Source: an uncultured Gemella sp.
Lineage (GTDB): Bacteria; Bacillota; Bacilli; Staphylococcales; Gemellaceae
Direction of reading: 5' to 3'
NCBI GenBank assembly: GCA_947254465.1
Contig: CAMYEU010000077.1
Coordinates: forward strand, 1 to 7,606
DNA: 7,606 nt
Part shown: positions 1-7,146 of the stretch, one piece after another
Position numbering within the stretch: the stretch's first letter is position 1
Layout: every line of letters begins with the position of its first letter
Notes under the pieces: model-generated
What the model saw: the letters and a program-made list of their open reading frames with translations, nothing else
Database searches by the model: none
Told to the model about the DNA's origin: nothing
Translations under genes and position numbers: made by a program

Positions 1-1201
1 CCACTATAGTATCAGCAGCTTTTTCCATGTGTTCTAAACAGCTAAACTCATATTGTCCATGAAAATTCTCCCCGCCAACAAAAATATTTGGCGTTGGAAT
101 TCCCATATATGAAATTTTAGAACCATCTGTCCCACCTCGAATTGGAATAATAATAGGTGTTACCCCCACATTTTTAATAGCTTGCTCTGCTACATCAACA
201 CAACGCTTATCTTTTTTGATTACATCTCCCATATTATAATATTGATCAAATAAATCGTACTCAACAACATTACCATATTTTTCATTAATCTTAGCAGCTA
301 CTTCTTCAGCAAATTTCTTACGAGCTTCAAATTTTTCTTTATCGTGATCTCGAATTATATAAACCATCTCTGCTTCTTCAATTCTAGCTTGCATATTATG
401 TAATAAATAAAATCCTTCATATCCTTCTGTATGCTCAGGAACTTCTCTTTCTGGGAATAACGAAGCTATTTCTGCAGCAATCGTATTGGCATTTTTCATT
501 TTACCTTTTGCAGTACCAGGATGAACACTTATACCTGTAATTTTATAAGTAATTTGTGCAGCATTAAAGCTTTCGTATTCTAGTTCACCAAGAACTCCAC
601 CATCCATAGTGAACGCATAATCTGTTGCAAATCCTTTAGCATCGAAATGATCAGCTCCACGACCTATTTCTTCATCAGGACCAAATGCAATGCGAATATC
701 ACCATGTTCAATTTCTGGATGTTCACTTAAATACTTAATAGCTTCCACTATTTCAGTAATTCCAGCTTTATCGTCCGCACCTAGTAAAGTTGTACCATCT
801 GTAGTGATTAATGTTAAATCTTTATAGTTACTTAAATTAGGAAACTCCGCTTTACTCATTACAATATCTAATTCTTTATTTAAAACGATGTCCTCACCAT
901 CATAATTTTCAATTACCTGTGGATTAATACCCTCAACATTAAAATCTGCAGTATCAACGTGAGAAATAAATCCTATCTTATCATACGGTTTATCCGTATT
1001 TGCAGGCAAGGTTGCTGTTAAAAACCAATTATCTTCATTTAATTCAATGTCACTAAGATTCAATTCCTCTAATTGCCTTTTTAGCATGCGTAAAAAATCT
1101 TTTTGCTCTGGAGTAGATGGAATCGTCGTACTAGCGGCATCAGATCTTGTTTTAAAGTTTACATATCCTAAGAAACGTTCTAACATAGTTTCATATTTCA
1201 T
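1..1201 (-). CDS. pepT: Peptidase T (tripeptide aminopeptidase), 3' end cut off by the window edge
   Basis: Zinc-dependent cytoplasmic tripeptidase of the M20 family, which removes the N-terminal residue from tripeptides late in peptide use. I translated 400 codons from the ATG at 1199-1201 with no internal stop. The family's metal and catalytic residues are all visible: HVDTAD (His81, Asp83), GADDKAG (Asp143), PDEEIG (Glu177 and Glu178), MDGG (Asp200) and GENFHG (His381). The dimerisation (lid) domain lies between, at about residues 210-320, and contains ISVHPG. Family members are about 408-411 residues, so only about ten C-terminal residues and the stop are missing beyond base 1. The start is supported by a GAGGTGA ribosome site (1208-1214) six bases upstream and by a promoter just beyond it. 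The gene is divergent from the thioesterase and appears intact as far as it can be seen. Assignment to PepT rather than another M20 peptidase rests on the full motif set and the length. Confidence 0.96.
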   Translation of the reverse strand, partial: MKYETMLERFLGYVNFKTRSDAASTTIPSTPEQKDFLRMLKRQLEELNLSDIELNEDNWFLTATLPANTDKPYDKIGFISHVDTADFNVEGINPQVIENYDGEDIVLNKELDIVMSKAEFPNLSNYKDLTLITTDGTTLLGADDKAGITEIVEAIKYLSEHPEIEHGDIRIAFGPDEEIGRGADHFDAKGFATDYAFTMDGGVLGELEYESFNAAQITYKITGISVHPGTAKGKMKNANTIAAEIASLFPEREVPEHTEGYEGFYLLHNMQARIEEAEMVYIIRDHDKEKFEARKKFAEEVAAKINEKYGNVVEYDLFDQYYNMGDVIKKDKRCVDVAEQAIKNVGVTPIIIPIRGGTDGSKISYMGIPTPNIFVGGENFHGQYEFSCLEHMEKAADTIV

Positions 1202-1230
1202 TATTCTTCACCTCATTTGTATTTTCTTCT

Positions 1231-1260
1231 ATTATAATATACTTTTTTATAAAATGTAAA
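1231..1260 (-). promoter_or_regulatory. Predicted sigma-A promoter for pepT
   Basis: Read on the minus strand, TTTACA (1260-1255, five of six matches to the -35 consensus) is followed by an 18-base spacer and a perfect TATAAT (1236-1231). Transcription would start near 1224, leaving a leader of roughly 20 bases that contains the ribosome site. This is a motif match only. Confidence 0.65.
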
Positions 1261-1318
1261 GATTCTATATTTTTAATTTATAAATTAATCTATTAAATAG
1301 CACTTAATATATTATTTA

Positions 1319-1327
1319 TGATACAAT
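1319..1327 (+). promoter_or_regulatory. Possible extended -10 promoter for the thioesterase gene
   Basis: TGATACAAT combines the extended -10 dinucleotide TG, one spacer base and TACAAT (five of six matches to TATAAT). No good -35 hexamer sits at the usual distance, which is tolerated by extended -10 promoters. It would start transcription near 1334, just before the inverted repeat at 1337-1357. The region is very AT-rich, so chance matches are likely. Confidence 0.4.
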
Positions 1328-1336
1328 AACATATGT

Positions 1337-1357
1337 ATTCTAATTTTGTATTAGAAT
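1337..1357. repeat. Inverted repeat in the thioesterase leader, possible operator
   Basis: Perfect 8-base arms, ATTCTAAT (1337-1344) and ATTAGAAT (1350-1357), flank a TTTGT centre. The repeat begins a few bases after the predicted transcription start and ends 19 bases before the ribosome site. That position suits a repressor-binding site. As RNA it would be a weak hairpin with only one G-C pair per arm. I do not recognise it as the site of a specific regulator. Confidence 0.35.
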
Positions 1358-1390
1358 TTAGTAAATATTTATTTTTAAGGAGAATTTTTC

Positions 1391-1891
1391 ATGCAACAAG
1401 TTATGAATTACAAAGACACTAGGATTGAAAATTTCCATACTATTTATCCAAATCATATGAATAGACATGATACATTATTTGGAGGACAAACTCTATACTG
1501 GCTAGATGATGTACAAGGTCTAGTGATTCGCAGATATACTCATTTACCATTTTTTACAGCAAGTATTGATACATATCAATTTTTAGATGTTGTCCACAGA
1601 CACGAGGCATTAATTATCGATAGTTATATATCAAGGGTTGGAACAAGAAGTGTTGAAATTTTCGCTGAATTAAGTGCATTTAACCATGAAACTAGACACA
1701 CTCGTTTAGTTGGTATTTGTTTCTCAACATTCGCAATAAATAAAGAGACTGTTCTTGAAAAACCTTTACCTAAAGTTGAATACACAGATGAAATTTCAAA
1801 ATTCGTAAGCTCTTCTTATGCAGACAGACAAAGTGGTAAACTTTCTGCTCGAGAATTCTGTAAAGAGTATCTAAAATATTACAATAAATAA
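1391..1891 (+). CDS. Hotdog-fold acyl-CoA thioesterase (YkhA/YciA-like)
   Basis: A 166-residue single-domain cytoplasmic protein of the acyl-CoA hydrolase branch of the hotdog superfamily, expected to hydrolyse acyl-CoA thioesters to free acid and CoA. The N-terminal segment PNHMNRHDTLFGG (residues 20-32) followed by LDD (38-40) matches the family signature N-x-H-x-T-L-F-G-G with a downstream catalytic Asp, here most likely Asp39. TASIDTYQFL (56-65) and the strand SRVGTRSVEIFAEL (81-94) match the second conserved block, as in Bacillus subtilis YkhA (about 170-180 residues). The charged C-terminal tail (about 120-166) is less conserved. The start at 1391 is supported by AAGGAGA (1377-1383) seven bases upstream; a second ATG at codon 5 lacks its own ribosome site. 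The gene stands alone, divergent from pepT and convergent with the mutase gene. Substrate chain length cannot be read from the sequence. Confidence 0.85.
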   Translation: MQQVMNYKDTRIENFHTIYPNHMNRHDTLFGGQTLYWLDDVQGLVIRRYTHLPFFTASIDTYQFLDVVHRHEALIIDSYISRVGTRSVEIFAELSAFNHETRHTRLVGICFSTFAINKETVLEKPLPKVEYTDEISKFVSSSYADRQSGKLSAREFCKEYLKYYNK

Positions 1892-1923
1892 AAAAGAAGT
1901 GAGATTTTTCTCACTTCTTTTTT
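1890..1923. terminator. Bidirectional intrinsic terminator between convergent genes
   Basis: The arms AAAAAAGAAGTGAG (1890-1903) and CTCACTTCTTTTTT (1910-1923) are perfectly complementary around a six-base ATTTTT loop. The stem core GAAGTGAG/CTCACTTC has a T run on its 3' side on both strands, so it can end transcription from the thioesterase (plus) and from the deoD-mutase unit (minus). It fills nearly the whole 38-bp gap between the two stop codons and overlaps the thioesterase stop. Confidence 0.92.
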
Positions 1924-1929
1924 ATTTTA

Positions 1930-3651
1930 TTAATCGATTGAGTAAAGTAATTCTAATACTTTTTCTTCAAATTTAACTAATTTTTCTTTAGCAACTTCTT
2001 TATCTGCATCTTTAACGTAGATATAAAGTTTTACTTTAGGTTCTGTTCCACTTGGACGTAATGTATACCAAGATTCGTCTGAATAACTGAATTTAACAGC
2101 ATCCGTTTTTTCAATTTCAATAGCCTTTTCTTCACCTGTAGCTACTGTTTTCTCTTTTTGAACTAAGTAGTCAGTAATCGCTACTACTTCACTTCCTGCA
2201 ATTTCACGAGCAAAGATTTCACGATATTTTTCCATCATACGTTTAATTCTTTGAGCACCTGCTGCACCTTCTAAAACGATTGAGATAGTTTTATCTAAAT
2301 AGTACCCGTATTTTTCATAGAAACCATCAAGTACATCTACTAATGTTTTCCCTTGTTTTTTATAGAATGCTACTGCTTCTACTAATAACATAGCGATAGT
2401 TACACCATCTTTATCACGCAAGAAAGTACCAACATTATATCCAATGCTTTCTTCATATCCCATTACATAGTTTTTCTCACCTGTAATATCCCATTCATTT
2501 GGTAAAGCACAGATGTTTTTAAATCCAGTAAGAACATCAATTACTTCTACTCCGTATTCTTTACATAATGGTTCTACCATTTTAGATGTTACGATAGATT
2601 TAACTAATACTGGGTTTTCTGGTAGTTTGTTTTGTTTTGCAAGATTTTCAATTACATATTGAACTAATACTGCACCAGCTTGGTTACCATTAAGAGAAAC
2701 TACTTCTCCATTATGAATTACTTCTACAGCAAGACGGTCACAGTCAGGGTCAGTTGCAATGATTACATCAGCATTAACTTCTTTAGCTAATTTTTCACCG
2801 TATTCGAATGCTGCAGTATCCTCTGGGTTTGGATATTCAATTGTTGGGAATGTTCCATCAGGATCTTTTTGTTCTTCAACAACATGAACATTTTTGAATC
2901 CACGACGTGCAAGAACTGTTGTTACAGCTTTATATCCCGCACCGTTAAGTGGTGTATATACTACAGAAATATCTTTATCAATGTTTTCATCGTTAATAGC
3001 ACAATTTAAAGATTCTTTATAGAATTCTTCATCAATTTCTTCTCCAATATATACTAATAACCCTTTTTCTTTAGCTTCTTCTTCTGTTAAAGTAACATAG
3101 TTATCGAAGATATCCATTGAGTTAATATACTCTAAAACTTTATCACTTATATCAGATTTAATTTGAGATCCTTCTTGCCAATAAACTTTATATCCATTGT
3201 ATTCTTTAGGATTGTGACTTGCTGTAATGTTAATACCACTAGCTGTTCCTAAATAACGAACTGCAAATGATAATTCTGGAGTTGGACGTAAGTCCTCAAA
3301 TAAATATGCCTTAACTCCATTACTAGCCATTACTAATGCTGCTAATTTTGCAAATTCTTTTGAGAAAAGACGTGGGTCGTGAGCAATAGCAATACCTTTT
3401 TCTTGTAATCCATTGTCGATAATAGTTTGTGCTAGTGCTTTTGTAGCACGAGCAATAATGAATCTATTCATTCTATTAGAACCCATTCCTACTTTACCAC
3501 GTAATCCTGCAGTTCCAAATTCTAATTCTTTATAAAATCTATCTTCTTTTTCAACTTCATCATTAGCTACATTTTTTAATTGAAGTTTTTCTTCTTCTGT
3601 TAAAGCTGAGCTATTTAACCATTTTTCATATAATTCTTGATAGTTACTCAT
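1930..3651 (-). CDS. pgcA: Phosphosugar mutase of the PgcA/PGM2 type (phosphoglucomutase or phosphopentomutase)
   Basis: A 573-residue alpha-D-phosphohexomutase that moves a phosphate between C1 and C6 (or C5 of a pentose) through a phosphoserine intermediate. All four family signatures are present in order: TASHNPK (143-149, phosphorylated Ser145), the metal loop DPDCDR (301-306), the sugar-binding loop GYEESIGY (398-405) and the phosphate-binding RPSGTEPK (532-539). FGTAGLRG (45-52) is the usual N-terminal motif. Length and motif style fit the PgcA/PGM2 subfamily (B. subtilis PgcA is about 580 residues) and not the shorter GlmM or PGM/PMM types. The start has an AGAGGT ribosome site (3665-3660) eight bases away. 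It lies 26 bp downstream of deoD with no terminator between, so it is probably co-transcribed. PgcA in relatives supplies glucose-1-phosphate for glycolipid and wall polymer synthesis, while the deoD linkage also suggests pentose-1-phosphate. Family is certain; the substrate is not. Confidence 0.93.
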   Translation of the reverse strand: MSNYQELYEKWLNSSALTEEEKLQLKNVANDEVEKEDRFYKELEFGTAGLRGKVGMGSNRMNRFIIARATKALAQTIIDNGLQEKGIAIAHDPRLFSKEFAKLAALVMASNGVKAYLFEDLRPTPELSFAVRYLGTASGINITASHNPKEYNGYKVYWQEGSQIKSDISDKVLEYINSMDIFDNYVTLTEEEAKEKGLLVYIGEEIDEEFYKESLNCAINDENIDKDISVVYTPLNGAGYKAVTTVLARRGFKNVHVVEEQKDPDGTFPTIEYPNPEDTAAFEYGEKLAKEVNADVIIATDPDCDRLAVEVIHNGEVVSLNGNQAGAVLVQYVIENLAKQNKLPENPVLVKSIVTSKMVEPLCKEYGVEVIDVLTGFKNICALPNEWDITGEKNYVMGYEESIGYNVGTFLRDKDGVTIAMLLVEAVAFYKKQGKTLVDVLDGFYEKYGYYLDKTISIVLEGAAGAQRIKRMMEKYREIFAREIAGSEVVAITDYLVQKEKTVATGEEKAIEIEKTDAVKFSYSDESWYTLRPSGTEPKVKLYIYVKDADKEVAKEKLVKFEEKVLELLYSID

Positions 3652-3677
3652 ATTATATTACCTCTAAATTCCTAATT

Positions 3678-4388
3678 TTATGCTAAACCTAAAGCAATTT
3701 CCATCATTTTCGTAAATGCTGTTTGTCTTTCTTCTGGAGTAGTTTCTTCTCCAGTTACTAATGAATCACTTACTGTTAAAATTGTTAAAGCATTAACACC
3801 TGCAGCGATTGCATTAGCATATAATGCTGCACTTTCCATTTCAACAGCTAAAACTCCCATTTTAATCCAGTTTTCCATAGCTTTTTCGTCAGCATTGTAG
3901 AAAATCTCACTACATAAAATATTACCAACGTGTACTGCTTGACCCATTTCTTGAGCTCTGTTGTAAGCTTTTAATAATAAGTCAAATGATGCAGTTAAAC
4001 TGTAGTTTCCTGGAATGTTATATTGGTGCATGTAGTTTGAGTTTGTTGAAGATCCCATTCCTAAAATTACATCATATAATTTTACTTCCGGTTGTAGTGC
4101 TCCACATGTTCCAATTCTAATTAAATTCTTAACCCCAAAAGTGTGGATTAATTCATAAGAATAAATACCGATACTAGCTGGTCCCATACCTGTTCCCATT
4201 ACAGAAATCTTTTTACCTTTATATGTTCCAGTATATCCTAGCATACCACGCACTTCATTAAAACAAACTGCATCTTCTAAAAATGTTTCTGCAATAAATT
4301 TCGCTCTTAAAGGATCCCCTGGCAAAAGAATCGTTTCAGCGATTTCTACTCCATTTGGTTTAATATGTGGTGTTTGTTTATGTGACAT
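3678..4388 (-). CDS. deoD: Purine nucleoside phosphorylase, hexameric DeoD type
   Basis: A 236-residue cytoplasmic enzyme that cleaves purine (deoxy)ribonucleosides with phosphate to the free base and (deoxy)ribose-1-phosphate. It aligns along its length with Escherichia coli DeoD (239 residues). Conserved residues include His8 (E. coli His4), the phosphate-site PGDP loop (23-26) with Arg28, NEVRGMLG (44-51, Arg47), RIGTCGA (91-97, Arg91), VEMES (182-186, ribose-binding Glu185) and TVSDSLVTGE (205-214) with the catalytic Asp208. Arg221 corresponds to the catalytic E. coli Arg217. The start is set by AGGGGGA (4402-4396) seven bases upstream of the ATG. It is the first gene of a minus-strand unit with the phosphosugar mutase and has its own promoter in the divergent gap. 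Confidence 0.96.
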   Translation of the reverse strand: MSHKQTPHIKPNGVEIAETILLPGDPLRAKFIAETFLEDAVCFNEVRGMLGYTGTYKGKKISVMGTGMGPASIGIYSYELIHTFGVKNLIRIGTCGALQPEVKLYDVILGMGSSTNSNYMHQYNIPGNYSLTASFDLLLKAYNRAQEMGQAVHVGNILCSEIFYNADEKAMENWIKMGVLAVEMESAALYANAIAAGVNALTILTVSDSLVTGEETTPEERQTAFTKMMEIALGLA

Positions 4389-4422
4389 CAGTTAGTCCCC
4401 CTGTAAATATATTAATAACTTT

Positions 4423-4451
4423 ATTATACCTTTTTTTCTCACCTTAAACAA
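4423..4451 (-). promoter_or_regulatory. Predicted sigma-A promoter for the deoD-mutase unit
   Basis: On the minus strand, TTGTTT (4451-4446) is followed by a 17-base spacer and a perfect TATAAT (4428-4423). Transcription would begin near 4416, giving a leader of about 28 bases with the AGGGGGA ribosome site. I saw no clear catabolite (cre) site overlapping it. Confidence 0.6.
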
Positions 4452-4496
4452 GGGATATTAAAAAAATAATTATCTATATTTTCTATTAAATATTCT

Positions 4497-4522
4497 GAAA
4501 ATAATAAGTTTATTTTATCGTT
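4497..4522 (+). repeat. Direct repeat, copy 1
   Basis: GAAAATAAT, a 3-base spacer and TTTATTTTATCGTT. The same two blocks recur at 4604-4632 with a 6-base spacer. The ATCG core makes the 14-base block less trivial than the surrounding A/T tracts. Function is unknown; a pair of regulator sites upstream of mnhA is one possibility. Confidence 0.5.
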
Positions 4523-4588
4523 ACAAGTCACATTTTAAGCAACATTACTCATCTCCACTATATTTTAACCTCCAAAATAATAGAATTA

Positions 4589-4617
4589 TATTAATTATTT
4601 TTAGAAAATAATTAATA
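4589..4617. repeat. Perfect 13-base palindrome with 3-base centre
   Basis: The arms TATTAATTATTTT (4589-4601) and AAAATAATTAATA (4605-4617) are exactly complementary around TAG. The arms are pure A/T, so the RNA hairpin would be weak, and there is no following T run typical of a terminator. It sits about 120 bases upstream of the mnhA -10 box and 140 bases upstream of the deoD -35. It could be a protein-binding site or a chance product of extreme AT content. Confidence 0.45.
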
Positions 4618-4632
4618 CTTTATTTTATCGTT
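4604..4632 (+). repeat. Direct repeat, copy 2
   Basis: Second copy of GAAAATAAT and TTTATTTTATCGTT, here separated by six bases, starting 107 bases after copy 1. Its left block overlaps the right arm of the palindrome at 4589-4617, so the two elements may be one composite site. Confidence 0.5.
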
Positions 4633-4734
4633 TTCATAACTTTTTATAATATTTCTTTATCTTATTAACCATATTTTATTGAAAAATAATTATATAAAAA
4701 TTGAATATTAATAGTATTTTAAGCTATTTTGTTA

Positions 4735-4740
4735 TATAAT
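4735..4740 (+). promoter_or_regulatory. Predicted -10 box for the mnh operon
   Basis: A perfect TATAAT lies 39 bases before the mnhA start, placing transcription initiation near 4747 and leaving a leader of about 33 bases. The -35 region at the proper spacing (about 4711-4717) is poor, so the promoter may need an activator or may be weak. No other candidate between here and the ribosome site looks better. Confidence 0.45.
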
Positions 4741-4779
4741 TAGTGTTATAAAAAAAATAAATTAGAAAGAGGTTTTTTT

Positions 4780-7146
4780 ATGTTACAATTAGCTGTCTTT
4801 TTACCAGTAATTGCGATGTTTTTCGTACCTTTTTTAAGGAAAAACTTCAAAACCATCCATACTGGAAAATTTGTTATAGTTGTACCATTAATACTGTTTG
4901 GGTATTTTATTTCAAATCTTAAGTATATCTATTCAGGTGGAACAATCTATAAGAAACTAGCATTTGTTCCTAACGTAGGACTTGATATCAACCTAAATCT
5001 TGATGGTTTATCACTTCTATTCTCATTACTAATTACAGGAATTGGTACTCTGGTAATACTATATTCATGTTACTATATGAGTATTACAGATGAAAAATTA
5101 CATAAATTTTACATATTTTTACTAATATTCATGTCTGCCATGTTAGGCGTGGTTTTATCTGACAACATGCTTAGTATGTACATGTTCTGGGAGATGACAT
5201 CTGTTTCTTCTTTCCTATTAATTAGTTATTGGCACGAAAATGATGCATCTAGAAAAGGTGCTCTAAAATCATTGATTATTACTGTCTTTGGTGGAGTCCT
5301 AATGCTAGCAGGAATTTTCGTTTTAAATAATATTACTGGAAGTTTTAATGTTAGTGAAATTATAGAATTTACTAAAAATCATGGATATAACAATAAGTAT
5401 GTAATAGCGATGATTCTTATAATATTCGGTGCTTTTACAAAATCAGCACAGTTTCCATTCCATATTTGGTTACCTGATGCGATGGCTGCACCTACACCAA
5501 TCAGTAGTTACCTTCACTCAGCTACAATGGTTAAAGCCGGAATCTATCTATTACTAAGAATTGGAATTGTATTCTCATTTACTTCTTCATTTGGTAATAT
5601 TCTTATCATTTTTGGGACTATTACTATGTTAATAGGTTCTATTTCTGCAATATTTCTAAAAGATTTAAAAGGAATTCTTGCATATTCAACTATTAGTCAA
5701 CTTGGTATGATGACTCTTATGATAGGTATAGCTAACCTTGGCCTATACAACGATAATCACTACGTTTATACATTCGCATTCTATGCAGTATGTTTCCATA
5801 TTATTAACCATGCAGCATTTAAAGCAAGTTTATTTATGATTACTGGTATTATCGATCATTCATTCCATTCACGTGATATTGAAAAACTTCGTGGTATTAA
5901 AAGATATATGCCACTTAGCTTTATATTAAGTATTATCGCTGGGTTCTCTATGGCAGGAATCCCGCCTTTAAGTGGATTCTACTCAAAAGAATATTTCTTA
6001 ACGGTAGTTTATGGATTAACGCAATCAAGCATGCTATATATAGTTATCGTAATAGCTGTAGTTATTGGAGCTTTAGGAACTGCTATTTATTCATTAATAT
6101 TAGCATTCAAACCATTCTTAGGTAAATTCGACAATTCTATAATGGGGACTAAGAAATTACATCTTCCAAGTAATGGTATCTTTATATCCCCAATAATACT
6201 TGTAGTCTTTGTGATTATTAACACTTTTATAAAAGATTACATAGTTATTCCAGCTCAACAAGCTGCCCTTGCTACAAAAATAACTAATAACGAAGTAATA
6301 TCTCATGTTCATCATAATAGTTTCTTCTCAAGTGAACTTCTTACTTCTATTGTTGTTATTATTACAAGTTTTGCAATCTACAAATTGTATGCTAATGGAA
6401 ATGGAATTTATAGTATAAACCCTGCTATTATTTCTATTCACGGAGCATATAATAACTTAGGTAACTTATTACACAAAGTAAGTGGTACACTCCATGATAC
6501 ATTTGTTACAAACCAACTTAGAAGAAATATGAGTTATATCTTTGTAGTGTTATCAGCAACTATTATTGGTGGTTACTTTGCAATTGGTAGACCTATGTTG
6601 ATTAATAACTTCTCAACAATTCACTACATGAATATTTTCATAGGACTATGTATAGTCGTGTGCTGTGTCGCTCTAACTACAGTCTATAATAGACTAGTGC
6701 TTATTATCCTTTCTTCTGGAATTGGATTTATGATGACTGCTCTATATGTTACATTTAGAGCACCAGACTTAGCAATGACACAATTTGTAATTGAATCAAT
6801 TTCTACTATTATTTTCTTAATAGCATTCATTCTATTAACTGATAAAACAAAACAAGTAGAAAAACAAAGTTTTAAACTTACTAATGCAATAATTGCAACA
6901 CTAACTGGTATTAGTTTTACAATCGTAGGATTAGTAGCATATGCATATAAAAATCCATCAGAAATTAGTCAATTCTATTTTGATAATGTTGTCGCATCTG
7001 GTGGTGGAAACATAGTAAATGTTATTATCGTAGATTTTAGGGGATTTGATACCCTATTTGAAATCACCGTTATGACAATGGTAGCATTAATCATCTATGC
7101 TATGTTTAAAATAATTAAACGAGGAGGACCAAAAGATGAAAACTAA
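4780..7146 (+). CDS. mnhA: Mrp-type Na+/H+ antiporter subunit A (MnhA/MrpA)
   Basis: A 788-residue polytopic membrane protein and the largest subunit of the multi-subunit Mrp antiporter, which uses the proton gradient to expel Na+ and supports pH and salt homeostasis. The N-terminal part (about 62-410) is homologous to complex I NuoL/ND5. It carries the proton-path residues FWEMTS (Glu138), GAFTKSAQFPFHIWLPDA (Lys221, His228), HSATMVKAG (His246, Lys252), KDLKGILAYST (Lys297) and NHAAFKAS (Lys348). The C-terminal part, special to MrpA, shows APDLAMTQFVIES (661-673) and NVIIVDFRGFDTLFEITV (747-764). Length is close to staphylococcal MnhA (about 800). The ATG at 4780 follows GAAAGAGG (4765-4772) by seven bases. 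MrpB is a separate gene here, unlike the fused forms of some proteobacteria. The frame is intact. The gene overlaps mnhB by 11 bp. Confidence 0.95.
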   Translation: MLQLAVFLPVIAMFFVPFLRKNFKTIHTGKFVIVVPLILFGYFISNLKYIYSGGTIYKKLAFVPNVGLDINLNLDGLSLLFSLLITGIGTLVILYSCYYMSITDEKLHKFYIFLLIFMSAMLGVVLSDNMLSMYMFWEMTSVSSFLLISYWHENDASRKGALKSLIITVFGGVLMLAGIFVLNNITGSFNVSEIIEFTKNHGYNNKYVIAMILIIFGAFTKSAQFPFHIWLPDAMAAPTPISSYLHSATMVKAGIYLLLRIGIVFSFTSSFGNILIIFGTITMLIGSISAIFLKDLKGILAYSTISQLGMMTLMIGIANLGLYNDNHYVYTFAFYAVCFHIINHAAFKASLFMITGIIDHSFHSRDIEKLRGIKRYMPLSFILSIIAGFSMAGIPPLSGFYSKEYFLTVVYGLTQSSMLYIVIVIAVVIGALGTAIYSLILAFKPFLGKFDNSIMGTKKLHLPSNGIFISPIILVVFVIINTFIKDYIVIPAQQAALATKITNNEVISHVHHNSFFSSELLTSIVVIITSFAIYKLYANGNGIYSINPAIISIHGAYNNLGNLLHKVSGTLHDTFVTNQLRRNMSYIFVVLSATIIGGYFAIGRPMLINNFSTIHYMNIFIGLCIVVCCVALTTVYNRLVLIILSSGIGFMMTALYVTFRAPDLAMTQFVIESISTIIFLIAFILLTDKTKQVEKQSFKLTNAIIATLTGISFTIVGLVAYAYKNPSEISQFYFDNVVASGGGNIVNVIIVDFRGFDTLFEITVMTMVALIIYAMFKIIKRGGPKDEN
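7121..7127 (+). promoter_or_regulatory. Strong ribosome binding site for mnhB inside the mnhA end
   Basis: GAGGAGG lies eight bases before the mnhB ATG and also encodes residues 781-783 (Arg-Gly-Gly) of MnhA. With the 11-bp gene overlap it points to translational coupling of the two subunits, and it decides the mnhB start. Confidence 0.85.

Larger units (their letters stand above)
4389..4779. other. AT-rich divergent intergenic region between deoD and mnhA
   Basis: This 391-bp stretch holds the deoD promoter at its left end and the mnhA promoter at its right end. In between are a 14-base direct repeat and a 13-base palindrome, both listed separately. The motif AAAATAATTA recurs at 4463, 4605 and 4683, with an inverted copy at 4592. 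I found no credible protein gene, tRNA, hairpin terminator or recognisable riboswitch. Its base composition is more AT-rich than the flanking genes, which makes short repeats here weak evidence. Confidence 0.7.

Noticed and set aside
1047..1259. A 70-codon open frame on the plus strand
   Set aside because: It lies almost wholly antisense to the start of pepT, has no convincing ribosome site, and its product resembles no family I know. It is a shadow of the real gene.
3652..3677. Separate promoter or terminator between deoD and the mutase
   Set aside because: The 26-bp gap has no hairpin, and apart from the ribosome site there is no room for a promoter within it. Co-transcription is the simpler reading.
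4535..4573. Minus-strand mini-frame (VEMSNVA then stop) preceded by GGAGG, in the gap upstream of deoD
   Set aside because: GGAGG stands out in this AT-rich stretch and is ten bases from a GTG, but the frame is only seven codons and has no promoter of its own. It also lies upstream of the predicted deoD promoter, so it would not be a leader peptide for it. Too little to call a gene.
4389..4779. Possible sodium riboswitch or other structured leader before mnhA
   Set aside because: The predicted leader is only about 33 bases. The whole gap lacks the G/C-containing helices of a riboswitch and any following terminator hairpin.
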